A stretch of DNA of 64,000 nucleotides from Streptomyces sp. A3M-1-3. Its GTDB lineage: Bacteria; Actinomycetota; Actinomycetes; Streptomycetales; Streptomycetaceae. The position numbers and the translations under genes were made by a program. Shown here piece after piece: positions 21,610 through 32,685 of the stretch (the stretch's first letter is position 1; each line of letters starts with the position of its first letter). Location of the stretch: NCBI RefSeq assembly GCF_024213665.1, contig NZ_JANAVP010000006.1, positions 60,557-124,556 of the forward strand, in the 5' to 3' direction. A model generated the notes under the pieces. The model ran no database searches, was not told the origin of the DNA, and saw only the letters and a list, made by a program, of their open reading frames with translations.

Positions 21610-22593
21610 TCAGCCGCCCAGAACCTTGGCCTCCGTCTCCGGGTCGAGTCCGACCCGCGGGCGGTCCGGGCGCTGAGGTGCCACGCCGCCCAGGCCCTGG
21701 AGCCAGGTCCAGGTGTCAGCAACGGTATCGGCGGCCGGGCGGCAGCGCAGCCCGGCCGCCAGCGCCTTGGTCACATCGCCGCCGTGCATGGTGTCGTGCG
21801 CCTCGCCCGGCGGCAGCCAGACGGGCAGGTCCATCCAGGGCTCGATGCCGGCCGCCAGAATCACTTCGGGGTCGGTCCAGCGCAGTTCGGCGCCGGATCC
21901 GGTGACCCGGACACACGCGTCGAGCAGCTCGCCCATGGTGGTGTGCCCCGGCGGGCTGACCAGGTTGTACGGACCGCCGAGCCCGCGCTCGGCCGCGTCC
22001 AGGGTCCACCGGGCCAGGTCGCGGACGTCGATGTACTGCACACCCAGGTCCCGGGGGCCGGGCGCCAGGACCGGCCCGCCGCGCGCTGTCCGCCCGAGCC
22101 ACCACGGCAGCCGGCCGATGTTCTCGCCGGGGCCGAGGATCAGGCCCGCCCGGACCAGTAGCGCCCGGTCTCCGAAGGACGCGGCAGCGGCCAGTTCCCC
22201 GCCGCGCTTGGACTCCGCGTACCCGACCTCGCCGGCGTCGGGCGAACCGTCCACCAACGGGGCGTCCTCGCCGAGGCCGGCCGGGGTGGGGTAGCCGTAG
22301 ACGGACCTGCTGGACACATAGATGTACTGCCCGGCCCGGCCGGCCAGCAGCCGGGCGGCGTCCCTTACCGCAGACGGGGCGCCTGACCAGGTGTCGAGGA
22401 CTGCGTCCCACTCCCCTGTGGCGAGGGCCGCCAGGCCGTCGGCGGTTGCACGGTCGCCGTGAAGTACGCAGACGCCCGGCGGCGGCTCGTGGTGACCGCG
22501 GTGGAACACGGTCACCGCCCAACCGCGGGCGAGTGCCTCCTCGGTGACGGCACGTCCGACGAACTCGGTTCCACCCAGCATCAGCAGCTTCAT
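21610..22593 (-). CDS. NAD-dependent epimerase/dehydratase (extended SDR-like)
   Basis: Rossmann-fold protein of 327 residues beginning MKLLMLGGTEFVGRAV, which carries the nucleotide-binding GGTxFxGR. An active-site-like YxxxK is present in VGYAESKRGGEL, and an upstream VSSRSVYGYP matches the SDR serine/tyrosine strand. The C-terminal half has the substrate-domain motif YIDVRDLARW. I chose the internal ATG because the 15 codons upstream look non-coding. The substrate is unknown; such proteins are often annotated as sugar epimerases or isoflavone-reductase-like enzymes. Confidence 0.88.
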   Translation of the reverse strand: MKLLMLGGTEFVGRAVTEEALARGWAVTVFHRGHHEPPPGVCVLHGDRATADGLAALATGEWDAVLDTWSGAPSAVRDAARLLAGRAGQYIYVSSRSVYGYPTPAGLGEDAPLVDGSPDAGEVGYAESKRGGELAAAASFGDRALLVRAGLILGPGENIGRLPWWLGRTARGGPVLAPGPRDLGVQYIDVRDLARWTLDAAERGLGGPYNLVSPPGHTTMGELLDACVRVTGSGAELRWTDPEVILAAGIEPWMDLPVWLPPGEAHDTMHGGDVTKALAAGLRCRPAADTVADTWTWLQGLGGVAPQRPDRPRVGLDPETEAKVLGG

Positions 22594-22771
22594 GGCAGTC
22601 AGCCTGCCCGCCACCCGGTGCTCGGGGAACCCCTGCATGCTCAGAGCGGAATCGGTCGTCGCAGGTCTCGCCGCTCCGAACGGGTGACCGTACGGTGAAC
22701 CCCTGCGGCCCGCCGGAGCCGCAGGGGTGCCGGTTCACGCCCGTGGAGCTGGTGGAACTGCTCGTGGAATC

Positions 22772-22942
22772 TCAGTCGATCCCGGGCAGGATGTGCGGCT
22801 CCGCGAGGTCGTCCTCGTAACCCGCGAGCCGGATGGGTGCCGACCGGGCCCACACTTCGAGGCTGCCGAGTTCTGCGGGCCGGCCGGCCCGTTCACCGCC
22901 CTCGTCGGGGTCCTTCTCATCCTTCGTCATCTCTGGTGTCAC
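22772..22942 (-). CDS. Small 56-residue peptide, possible modified-peptide precursor
   Basis: The GTG start is preceded by GAGGAG seven bases upstream, the best signal in this gap. The peptide begins MTPEMTKDEKDPDEGG (acidic, hydrophilic). It then has a more hydrophobic, patterned half, LEVWARSAPIRLAGYEDDLA followed by EPHILPGID at the end. The contrast between a charged leader-like part and a compact end with Trp, Tyr, Pro and Asp resembles ribosomal peptide precursors, but no cysteine or leader motif I know is present. It is divergent from a PhnZ-like HD-domain gene 301 bases away. Function unknown; it could also be a small regulatory protein. Confidence 0.6.
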   Translation of the reverse strand: MTPEMTKDEKDPDEGGERAGRPAELGSLEVWARSAPIRLAGYEDDLAEPHILPGID

Positions 22943-23243
22943 CGCGCACTCCTCTGTGTCGCGTAACCCTTCGGACGTTCCCGCTGCGGCCTGAAGCCGA
23001 CCGCGCGGCCGCCTGTTGGGCAGGGGGAAATGCCTGTTCGCGGTCGCGGTGGCGCCGTTGTGCTCCGTCGGATTCGGCCTTGTGGGGCTGTCCGTGCCCA
23101 TCAGAGTACCCATTTGAGCGGGTTGCCGCTCGATGGGGGCTCGAATCCGGACTGTCCGCTCCTCGACGCTCTCCGTTCAGCCGGGTGTTCATCCAACCGT
23201 GATCTGCTCGGAGTGTCGGCGGCAGGTCCGGGGAGGAGTCCGC
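22943..23243. other. Divergent intergenic region, no gene seen
   Basis: This 301-base gap lies between the divergent 56-residue peptide gene and the HD-domain gene. It must hold both promoters. I see no clear hexamers. A short GCTCGAATCC stretch near 23138-23147 resembles a tRNA T-arm but no tRNA can be folded around it. Confidence 0.45.
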
Positions 23244-23717
23244 GTGGAAGTACGCAGTGCCCAGATACGCAGTGTCGAGGAACTGATGTCCTTGCTGCAC
23301 GCCTGCCGGGGCGCCCGGGACACAGCCGACCGCGGCGGCGGCCCCGTGGACCTGCACGACCACGCCCTGCAGACGGCGCACTCGCTGCGCCGTTCGCACC
23401 CCGCCGACAAGGAACTCCAGGTGGCGGGACTCGTCCATGTGCTGGGGCATCTGCTGCACCCCGGCGACGACGCGGGGCACGCGCGTCATGCCGCGTCCGC
23501 CGTGCGTCCGCTTCTGGGCGCACGGGTGGCCCGCCTCGTCGAACTGCACGTACCCGCGGCGGAGGCGGCGGTCTTCATGGACGGCCCGGACGCGGAATCG
23601 GCGCTGACGCTGCGCCAGGCCGACGACGCGGCGAGGGTCGTGGGCCTGGACGCGGGGGTCATGGAGGACTGGCGTCCGGTGCTGGAGCTGGTGAGTTACC
23701 AGGCCGCGGGGGCGTAG
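23244..23717 (+). CDS. PhnZ-like HD-domain protein lacking the HD aspartate
   Basis: A 157-residue protein starting at the GTG after GGGGAGGAG. The layout matches the PhnZ / inositol-oxygenase branch of HD proteins, which use a di-iron site: DLHDHALQTA supplies the first His, HARHAASAV and ELHVPAAEA the later His, and LRQADDAARV the distal Asp. The central HD pair reads LVHVLGH, so the bridging Asp is replaced by Val. The closing EDWRPVLELVSY also fits the PhnZ-like family. An intact di-iron oxygenase is therefore doubtful; it may bind one metal or act without catalysis. It converges on the SDR gene with a 22-base overlap. Confidence 0.75.
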   Translation: MEVRSAQIRSVEELMSLLHACRGARDTADRGGGPVDLHDHALQTAHSLRRSHPADKELQVAGLVHVLGHLLHPGDDAGHARHAASAVRPLLGARVARLVELHVPAAEAAVFMDGPDAESALTLRQADDAARVVGLDAGVMEDWRPVLELVSYQAAGA

Positions 23718-25150
23718 TCCTTCAGGAAACAGCCGAAAAGCGTCTCTCCGTCCTCACCGCGCACGATCGGGTCGTACACGCGGGCAGCGCCGTCGACCAG
23801 GTCGAGCGGGGCGTGGAAGCCCTCCTCGGCCAGCCGCATCTTGTCGGGGTGCGGGCGCTCGTCGGTGATCCAGCCGGTGTCCACGGCGGTCATCAGGATG
23901 CCGTCCGACTCGAACATCTCCTGGGCGCTGGTGCGGGTCAGCATGTTCAGCGCGGCCTTCGCCATATTGGTGTGCGGGTGGCCGGCTCCCTTGTAGCCGC
24001 GGCCGAACACACCTTCCATCGCCGAGACGTTGACGACGTACTTGTGCCGGGCGGCGGCCGCGGCCATCGCCGGGCGGAGCCTGCTGATCAGGATGAACGG
24101 CGCGGTGGAGTTGCACAGCTGCACTTCGAGCAGCTCGACGGGGTCGACCTCGGAGACGGTCTGGACCCAGCTGTTGGTGTCGTGCAGGTCGGGGACCAGC
24201 CCGCCGGCGTCGATCGCCGTACCGGCCTCGATCCGCGCGAGCGAGGCGGAACCGGTGACCAGCGCCAGATCCGTGACGTCCTGTGCGCTCAGCACGTTCT
24301 GCGCCCCGGACGGCAGTACGGCCTGGGCGCCGCTGCCGAATGCGCCGATCACCTCGGCCGAGGGCAGCTCGCCGGCGGGCAGCGGCGCCGACTCGGCGGC
24401 GATCAGCTCGCTGTACGCCTGCGGGGAGCGGCGCACTGTCTGCGCCGCGTTGTTGATCAGGATGTCGAGCGGACCCTCGGCGGCCACCGAGTCGGCGAGC
24501 GCGACGACCTGCGCCGGGTCGCGCAGATCGATGCCGACGATCTTCAGCCGGTGGATCCAGTCGGCGCTGTCCGGCATCGCCTTGAAGCGGCGGACCGCGT
24601 CCTTGGGGAAGCGGGTGGTGATCGTGGTGTGCGCCCCGTCGCGCAGCAGCCGCAACGCGATGTACATGCCGATCTTCGCCCGGCCGCCGGTGAGCAGTGC
24701 GCGCCGTCCGGTGAGGTCCGTGCGCGCGTCGCGGCGGGCCCGGTTCTCGGCGGCGCACTTCTGGCACAGCTGGTGGTAGAAGGCGTCGACCTCGACGTAC
24801 CGGGTCTTGCAGATGTAGCAGGACCGGGGGCGCTGGAGTATGCCCGCGATCTCGCCGGACACCGAGGAGGACGGCAGGAGGCCCTCCGTCTCGTCGTCGA
24901 TCCGCTCGGCGGAACCGGTGGCGGTCGCGTGGGTGACGGCGCGGTCGTGGGCGGTCTTGGCGGCCCGGCGCTCCTGGCGGCGGCGCTGCTTCACGGTGCG
25001 GTAGATACCGGCCGTGGCGCGCCGTACGGCGATCGCGTCGGGGTGGTCGACGTCCAGCTTGTCGAGCTCGTCGAGCACGCTCAGGCAGACGGCCAGGCGC
25101 TCCGGGTCGATTCCCGGCCCGTACGCCTGGATCTCTTCTGTCACCGTCAT
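23696..25150 (-). CDS. Large SDR-family oxidoreductase with N-terminal zinc-finger-like motif
   Basis: A 484-residue protein. Residues 1-105 are helical and charged. A Cys4 motif (CYIC at about 110 and CQKC about 20 residues later) suggests a structural zinc site. The short-chain dehydrogenase domain begins at about 145 with TGGRAKIGMYIALRLL and continues with LDILINNAAQTV. The active-site region reads VSAMEGVFGRGY then PHTNMAKAALNML: at the position of the catalytic Tyr of YxxxK there is Thr, with the Lys kept. I recall the PHTNMAKAALNM signature as typical of this subfamily, so it is probably not a degraded gene. Substrate unknown. Confidence 0.85.
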   Translation of the reverse strand: MTVTEEIQAYGPGIDPERLAVCLSVLDELDKLDVDHPDAIAVRRATAGIYRTVKQRRRQERRAAKTAHDRAVTHATATGSAERIDDETEGLLPSSSVSGEIAGILQRPRSCYICKTRYVEVDAFYHQLCQKCAAENRARRDARTDLTGRRALLTGGRAKIGMYIALRLLRDGAHTTITTRFPKDAVRRFKAMPDSADWIHRLKIVGIDLRDPAQVVALADSVAAEGPLDILINNAAQTVRRSPQAYSELIAAESAPLPAGELPSAEVIGAFGSGAQAVLPSGAQNVLSAQDVTDLALVTGSASLARIEAGTAIDAGGLVPDLHDTNSWVQTVSEVDPVELLEVQLCNSTAPFILISRLRPAMAAAAARHKYVVNVSAMEGVFGRGYKGAGHPHTNMAKAALNMLTRTSAQEMFESDGILMTAVDTGWITDERPHPDKMRLAEEGFHAPLDLVDGAARVYDPIVRGEDGETLFGCFLKDYAPAAW

Positions 25151-25250
25151 GGCCGTTGCCGTTCCTCAATCACTCGTGCACTCGTGCTGGGTGAAGTCCC
25201 AAAAGCGGAACTTTACGGCAGCCCTGGGGCCCTGCGCCAAACCGGTGAAC

Positions 25251-25943
25251 TCAAGGCCGCCCGGGCGGGCGGTCGAAGGCGCAGTCCCCGCACAGGCCGC
25301 CGCCCGGGCACCGGTAGTAGAGGCAGCAGCTGCGGCGCCGGAAGGAGCCCGGGCCCAGGACGCCGGTGGACCGCAGGTCGGGATGGGCGAACAGTTCCCG
25401 CGCCAGCGCCCCCGCCCGCTCCGCCACCTCCGGCCGGCCCTGCTGCTCGGCCCATACCAGCAGTTCCCGGGCGGCGCCTGCCAGCGCCGAGCCGGCGTTG
25501 CCCCACAGCAGTCGCTGCGAGATCCGGCACTCGCGCCGGAGCGCCGCCGCGAGCGGTACGAGATGGCCGTACTGCACCGCCTGGCGGAGCGACTCCGCGG
25601 TGGCCGGCAGCGGGCGCGGCGCCGCCAGCACCAGATCGTCCGGGGAGGTCCGGCGCGGGTCCCACAGGAGGCCCGCCGGGTCGAGGTCGGGGATCTCGCC
25701 GTACAGCGCGGCCGGGCCCAGCGCGACGGACCAGAGCCGGGCCGCGAGCCCGAGGTGGGCGATGGACGCGGCGACCCGCCGCTCGGGCGCCCGGAGCCGT
25801 TCGGCAACCCGGTCGATCCGGACAGCCAACGGCCCTGGCTCCGCCGCATACACCTCGGCGACCGGGACGTAAGCTCCGTCGTCGGGCCGGCCGGTCCGCA
25901 GCGCGAAGAACCCTCCGACCGAACCGGACTCCGCCAGGTCCAT
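25251..25943 (-). CDS. (2Fe-2S) protein with FhuF-type C-terminal motif
   Basis: A 230-residue protein starting at the ATG after a double GGGAGC. The C-terminus carries RRSCCLYYRCPGG then LCGDCAF, the CC-x-YR-x-C...C-x2-C arrangement of FhuF-like ferric reductase proteins, which binds a 2Fe-2S cluster. The rest is mostly helical with no membrane segment. Actinobacterial members are usually annotated as (2Fe-2S)-binding or siderophore-iron reductase proteins. No siderophore gene is adjacent, so the substrate is open. Confidence 0.85.
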   Translation of the reverse strand: MDLAESGSVGGFFALRTGRPDDGAYVPVAEVYAAEPGPLAVRIDRVAERLRAPERRVAASIAHLGLAARLWSVALGPAALYGEIPDLDPAGLLWDPRRTSPDDLVLAAPRPLPATAESLRQAVQYGHLVPLAAALRRECRISQRLLWGNAGSALAGAARELLVWAEQQGRPEVAERAGALARELFAHPDLRSTGVLGPGSFRRRSCCLYYRCPGGGLCGDCAFDRPPGRP

Positions 25944-26177
25944 GCTCCCGCTCCCCTCGTCACCCCCGTACCGGGCCACCGTAGCCGTGGCGGTTTCTCC
26001 GCCGCCTGCCCTGACGCCTCTCACCTGGGGCGACCTTCGGGAGGACGACTTCCGCCGTAGTCTTGTACTGCGGAGGTAGTACGCCCGATTGCGTGCTCAA
26101 GGACGACGACGCCGACCCCCTCCCGGAGGCATCGTTGGGGCCATGGACGCCGACCGATCACCGCAGCGGAGGACACC

Positions 26178-29816
<3,639 letters not shown>

Positions 29817-29837
29817 TCGCAGCGGTCCGGGCCGCTG

Positions 29838-30053
29838 TCAGGTCAGCGGTCCCGGCTGCGGGCTCGGCTCCGGTACGGGGTCGGGCCCGGGCGGGCGGGG
29901 CACCGGATCGGGTTCCGGGTACGGCGGCGGGCCGGGTGCCGGCGGGCCCGGGGACGGTGGAACCGGCCCGGGCAGCGGCCCGGGGTCGGGTCCGCCCGGT
30001 CCGGGCGGCGGTGTGGGCGCGGGAGGTACGGGGTCGGGGGGCGGCTGGGTCAT
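29838..30053 (-). CDS. Small proline/glycine-rich protein
   Basis: A 71-residue frame with ATG preceded by GGAAGG at a good distance. Nearly every residue is Pro, Gly, Asp, Val or Ala, in PDPVPP and PGPPAPGP-like units. The composition would be disordered or a polyproline helix. The gene may be real because of its ribosome-binding site and position between two ordinary genes, but low-complexity frames like this also arise by chance in GC-rich DNA. Confidence 0.4.
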   Translation of the reverse strand: MTQPPPDPVPPAPTPPPGPGGPDPGPLPGPVPPSPGPPAPGPPPYPEPDPVPRPPGPDPVPEPSPQPGPLT

Positions 30054-30194
30054 GACGGCCTTCCAGCGGTCGGGCTTCCAGTGGTCGGGGCGTGGGCCTT
30101 GTCGCCCACTCTCACCCCCTGCGGCTGCCCGCGCCCGCCGGGTCCACTCGTGCCATCCGCCGTTGGAGTTCAGTCGTTCCTTCAGTCGTTTCGT

Positions 30195-30635
30195 TCAGTC
30201 CTTGGTGCGGCTGAGGCGGACCACGGGGATGTCCCGCGCGGTCTTCTTCTGATAGCCCTCGTACGGGGCGAACAGCTCCACCAGGTACGGCCAGACCCGG
30301 GCCTTCTCCTCGGGGCCGAGCGTCTCGGCGCGGGCGGAGAAGCGCTCGGGGCCGACCATGAGCCGGACGTCCGGCTCCGCCTCCAGGTTGAGATACCACA
30401 GCGGGTGCCTGGCCGAGCCGCCGTTGGACGCGACGATCAGATAGTCGTCGCCGTCCCGGCCGTAGATGAGCACGGTGCGCCGCCACTGCCCGGTGCGACG
30501 GCCCCGGTAGTCGAGCAGCAGACACGGCGCGCCCTGCATGGTGGTGCCCTTGGTGCCGCCGGACTCCTCGTACGTACGCGCCTGCCGGGCCACCCAGCCC
30601 GCCGGACTGATCACGACTTCTTGGTCCTGGGCCAT
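30195..30635 (-). CDS. F420/deazaflavin-dependent nitroreductase-family oxidoreductase
   Basis: A 146-residue split-barrel protein of the Ddn family. The ATG follows AGGAG. Signatures are TMQGAPCLLLDYRGRRTG, RRTVLIYGRDGDDYLIVASN, and GGSARHPLWYLNLEAEPDV, a segment characteristic of Ddn-like F420 enzymes. Members reduce quinones or other acceptors with F420H2. Substrate unknown. It is followed by panD on the same strand but is probably independent. Confidence 0.9.
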   Translation of the reverse strand: MAQDQEVVISPAGWVARQARTYEESGGTKGTTMQGAPCLLLDYRGRRTGQWRRTVLIYGRDGDDYLIVASNGGSARHPLWYLNLEAEPDVRLMVGPERFSARAETLGPEEKARVWPYLVELFAPYEGYQKKTARDIPVVRLSRTKD

Positions 30636-30716
30636 CCCCACTCCTACAAGCTCGTCCGGCACACCGGGCCTACGGCCGCCAACGCCGTCCACCCTAGGCC
30701 CGGTTGGCACCCCGGG

Positions 30717-31148
30717 TCAGTGGCCGGGCACCAGGGCGCGGGCGTGCGGACTGCGTTCGGTGTCCGTGCCGGGGGCCGGGGCGGAGGCGTCGGCGCCCAG
30801 CGCGACGATCCGGTTGCCGGCGTCCACATGGACGACCCGGGGCACGAGGGTGCGCGCCTCGGCGTCCTCGACCTGGGCGTAGCTGATCAGGATGACCAGG
30901 TCGCCGGGGTGGACGAGATGGGCTGCCGCGCCGTTGATGCCGATGACGCCCGAGCCGCGCTCACCCTCGATGACGTACGTCTCCAGGCGGGCGCCGTTGT
31001 CGATGTCGACGATGTGGACCAGCTCGCCGGGCAGCAGGTCGGCCGCGTCCATCAGGCCCGCGTCAACCGTGACCGACCCGACGTAGTGGAGGTCGGCCTG
31101 GGTGACCGTGGCCCGGTGGATCTTGGACTTGAACATGGTACGCATCAT
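30717..31148 (-). CDS. panD: Aspartate 1-decarboxylase
   Basis: Pyruvoyl enzyme making beta-alanine for pantothenate and coenzyme A; 143 residues. The self-cleavage site Gly24-Ser25 sits in HYVGSVTVD, and with the first ATG the numbering equals that of the Escherichia coli enzyme. Arg54-type and Tyr58-type residues fall in [16 protein letters not shown]. The C-terminal Pro/Ser/Ala tail is a usual actinobacterial extension. AGGAG lies eight bases before the start. Core metabolic gene; the clavam cluster begins about 240 bases beyond it, so it marks the left border of the accessory region. Confidence 0.95.
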   Translation of the reverse strand: MMRTMFKSKIHRATVTQADLHYVGSVTVDAGLMDAADLLPGELVHIVDIDNGARLETYVIEGERGSGVIGINGAAAHLVHPGDLVILISYAQVEDAEARTLVPRVVHVDAGNRIVALGADASAPAPGTDTERSPHARALVPGH

Positions 31149-31388
31149 CGAGGCACTCCTGGATCTAGGCTCCCTGCCTGCGTTTTTGCAGGTCAAGTGC
31201 GGTTTCCTTACCCTACAACGAGTCGCATGTTCGGTCAGCTTTCCCTAGGCTTTTCAGGACTGATGCTGACCAATTGCTGACTTTTCTGACGCCCCATCAG
31301 GTAGTGGTGGAGGCGCTTCGCGGGCCTGCCACGCGGGACACCGCCGAACTCGCCGACATGCTCAACCGCTCCGCCGGTTCGCGTCGGG

Positions 31389-32555
31389 TCAGGTCGTGTA
31401 CTGCGAGTTCAGACGCACGTACCCCTCGGTCAGGTCGCAGCCGTACACGGTGAAGCGGTCTTCCCCGATGCCGAGATCGATGCCGATCACGACCTCGTCG
31501 TTGCCCTTCAGGTAGGCGGCCACGGACTCGCGGCGCTCGTCCTCGTCGGCCCCGGGCGGGTAGACGCCGATGTCACCGAACCGCACGGCGACGTTCTCCG
31601 GGACGATGTCCACGTCCTCCTGGCACTTCCCGATGGCCATCACGACCCGACCCCAGTTCGGGTCGGCTCCGTGGACGGCCGTCTTGACCAGCGGGGAGTT
31701 GACCACAGCCTTTCCGACGCGCTTCGCCTGCGCCGTGTCACGGGCGCCTTCGACCTCGACCTGGATCAGCGTGGAGGCCCCTTCGCCGTCGGACGCGATC
31801 ATCTTCACCAGCCCCAGCGCGACCGTGTGCAGGGCCTGCTCGAAGCCCTCGGGATCGACCGGTCCGGCGAGGCCGTTGGCGAAGAGGGCGGCGGAGTCGG
31901 ACGTGGAGGTGTCGGTGTCGATGGACACGGCGTTGAACGTGACGTCCATGACCCGCTTGAAGACCGTCGTCAGCGTCTCCCTGTCGAGCTCGGCGTCGGT
32001 GACGAAGAACGTCAGCAGGGTCGCCATGTCGGGCTCCAGCATGCCGACGCCCTTGGCGATGCCGGTCAGGGTCGCGTCGCCGATCCGTACGGTCAGGCAC
32101 TTCGGGCGGGTGTCCGTGGTCATGATCGCTCGCGCGGCCGACCCCATGTCCCGCGGCTCCCCCGGCGGCGGCCACGCGAGACTGTCCAGGTGGCCGGCGA
32201 TCCGCTCCATGGGGTACTGGCGCCCGATGACCCCGGTGGAGGCGATCAGCAACTCGTCGGGGTCGATGCCGAGGGCGCGTGCGGCGGAGTCCCGCACGGC
32301 GGCGGCGTTCTGCGCCCCCTGTGCGCCCGTGGCGACATTGGCGTTGCGGGCGACGACGACCACGCCGCGCGCGCTGCCGTCGACCGCCGCGGCACACGAG
32401 AGGGTGACGGACGGACCGGCGAACCTGGACCGGGTGAAGACCGCCGCGGTGTGAGCCGGGACCTGTGAGGCGATGATGCACAGGTCGTCGCGCCCATCGT
32501 CCTCGATGCCGACGGGAGCGGTGTGGACGGTGAACCCACGGGGCAAACCATGCAT
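31389..32555 (-). CDS. oat: Ornithine acetyltransferase (ArgJ family) of the clavam cluster
   Basis: N-terminal nucleophile acetyltransferase of 388 residues that moves acetyl groups between N-acetylornithine and glutamate, expected to raise arginine supply. The autocleavage site is in KGVGMLEPDMATLL, with Thr179 as the nucleophile of the beta chain. Other ArgJ signatures are FTRSRFAGPSV, STGVIGRQYPME, FNAVSIDTDTSTSD and AVHGADPNWGRV. The protein ends YGCDLTEGYVRLNSQYTT, very close to my memory of S. clavuligerus OAT2. The ATG follows AAAGG. It is the last gene of the leftward arm, 130 bases after oppA1. A housekeeping argJ would sit with argC and argB, which are absent here. Confidence 0.93.
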   Translation of the reverse strand: MHGLPRGFTVHTAPVGIEDDGRDDLCIIASQVPAHTAAVFTRSRFAGPSVTLSCAAAVDGSARGVVVVARNANVATGAQGAQNAAAVRDSAARALGIDPDELLIASTGVIGRQYPMERIAGHLDSLAWPPPGEPRDMGSAARAIMTTDTRPKCLTVRIGDATLTGIAKGVGMLEPDMATLLTFFVTDAELDRETLTTVFKRVMDVTFNAVSIDTDTSTSDSAALFANGLAGPVDPEGFEQALHTVALGLVKMIASDGEGASTLIQVEVEGARDTAQAKRVGKAVVNSPLVKTAVHGADPNWGRVVMAIGKCQEDVDIVPENVAVRFGDIGVYPPGADEDERRESVAAYLKGNDEVVIGIDLGIGEDRFTVYGCDLTEGYVRLNSQYTT

Positions 32556-32685
32556 GGAGATCCGCCTTTCGGAATAGATATGCGTTCATGGTCGAGCAAT
32601 GGGCCGGGGGATCCACGACCCACCGGCCCACGTCCTTGGTATCAGACAACGCGTGCGTCATGCTCCCCGAACGCGGCACACCGCG

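Noticed and set aside
23110..23180. tRNA-like T-arm sequence GCTCGAATCC
   Set aside because: No acceptor, anticodon or D-arm pairing could be built around it.
21610..25150. Either of the two dehydrogenase-like genes as the missing clavaldehyde dehydrogenase
   Set aside because: One is an extended epimerase-type protein and the other a 484-residue SDR lacking the Tyr; CAD is a classical SDR of about 250 residues and both genes lie well outside the cluster.
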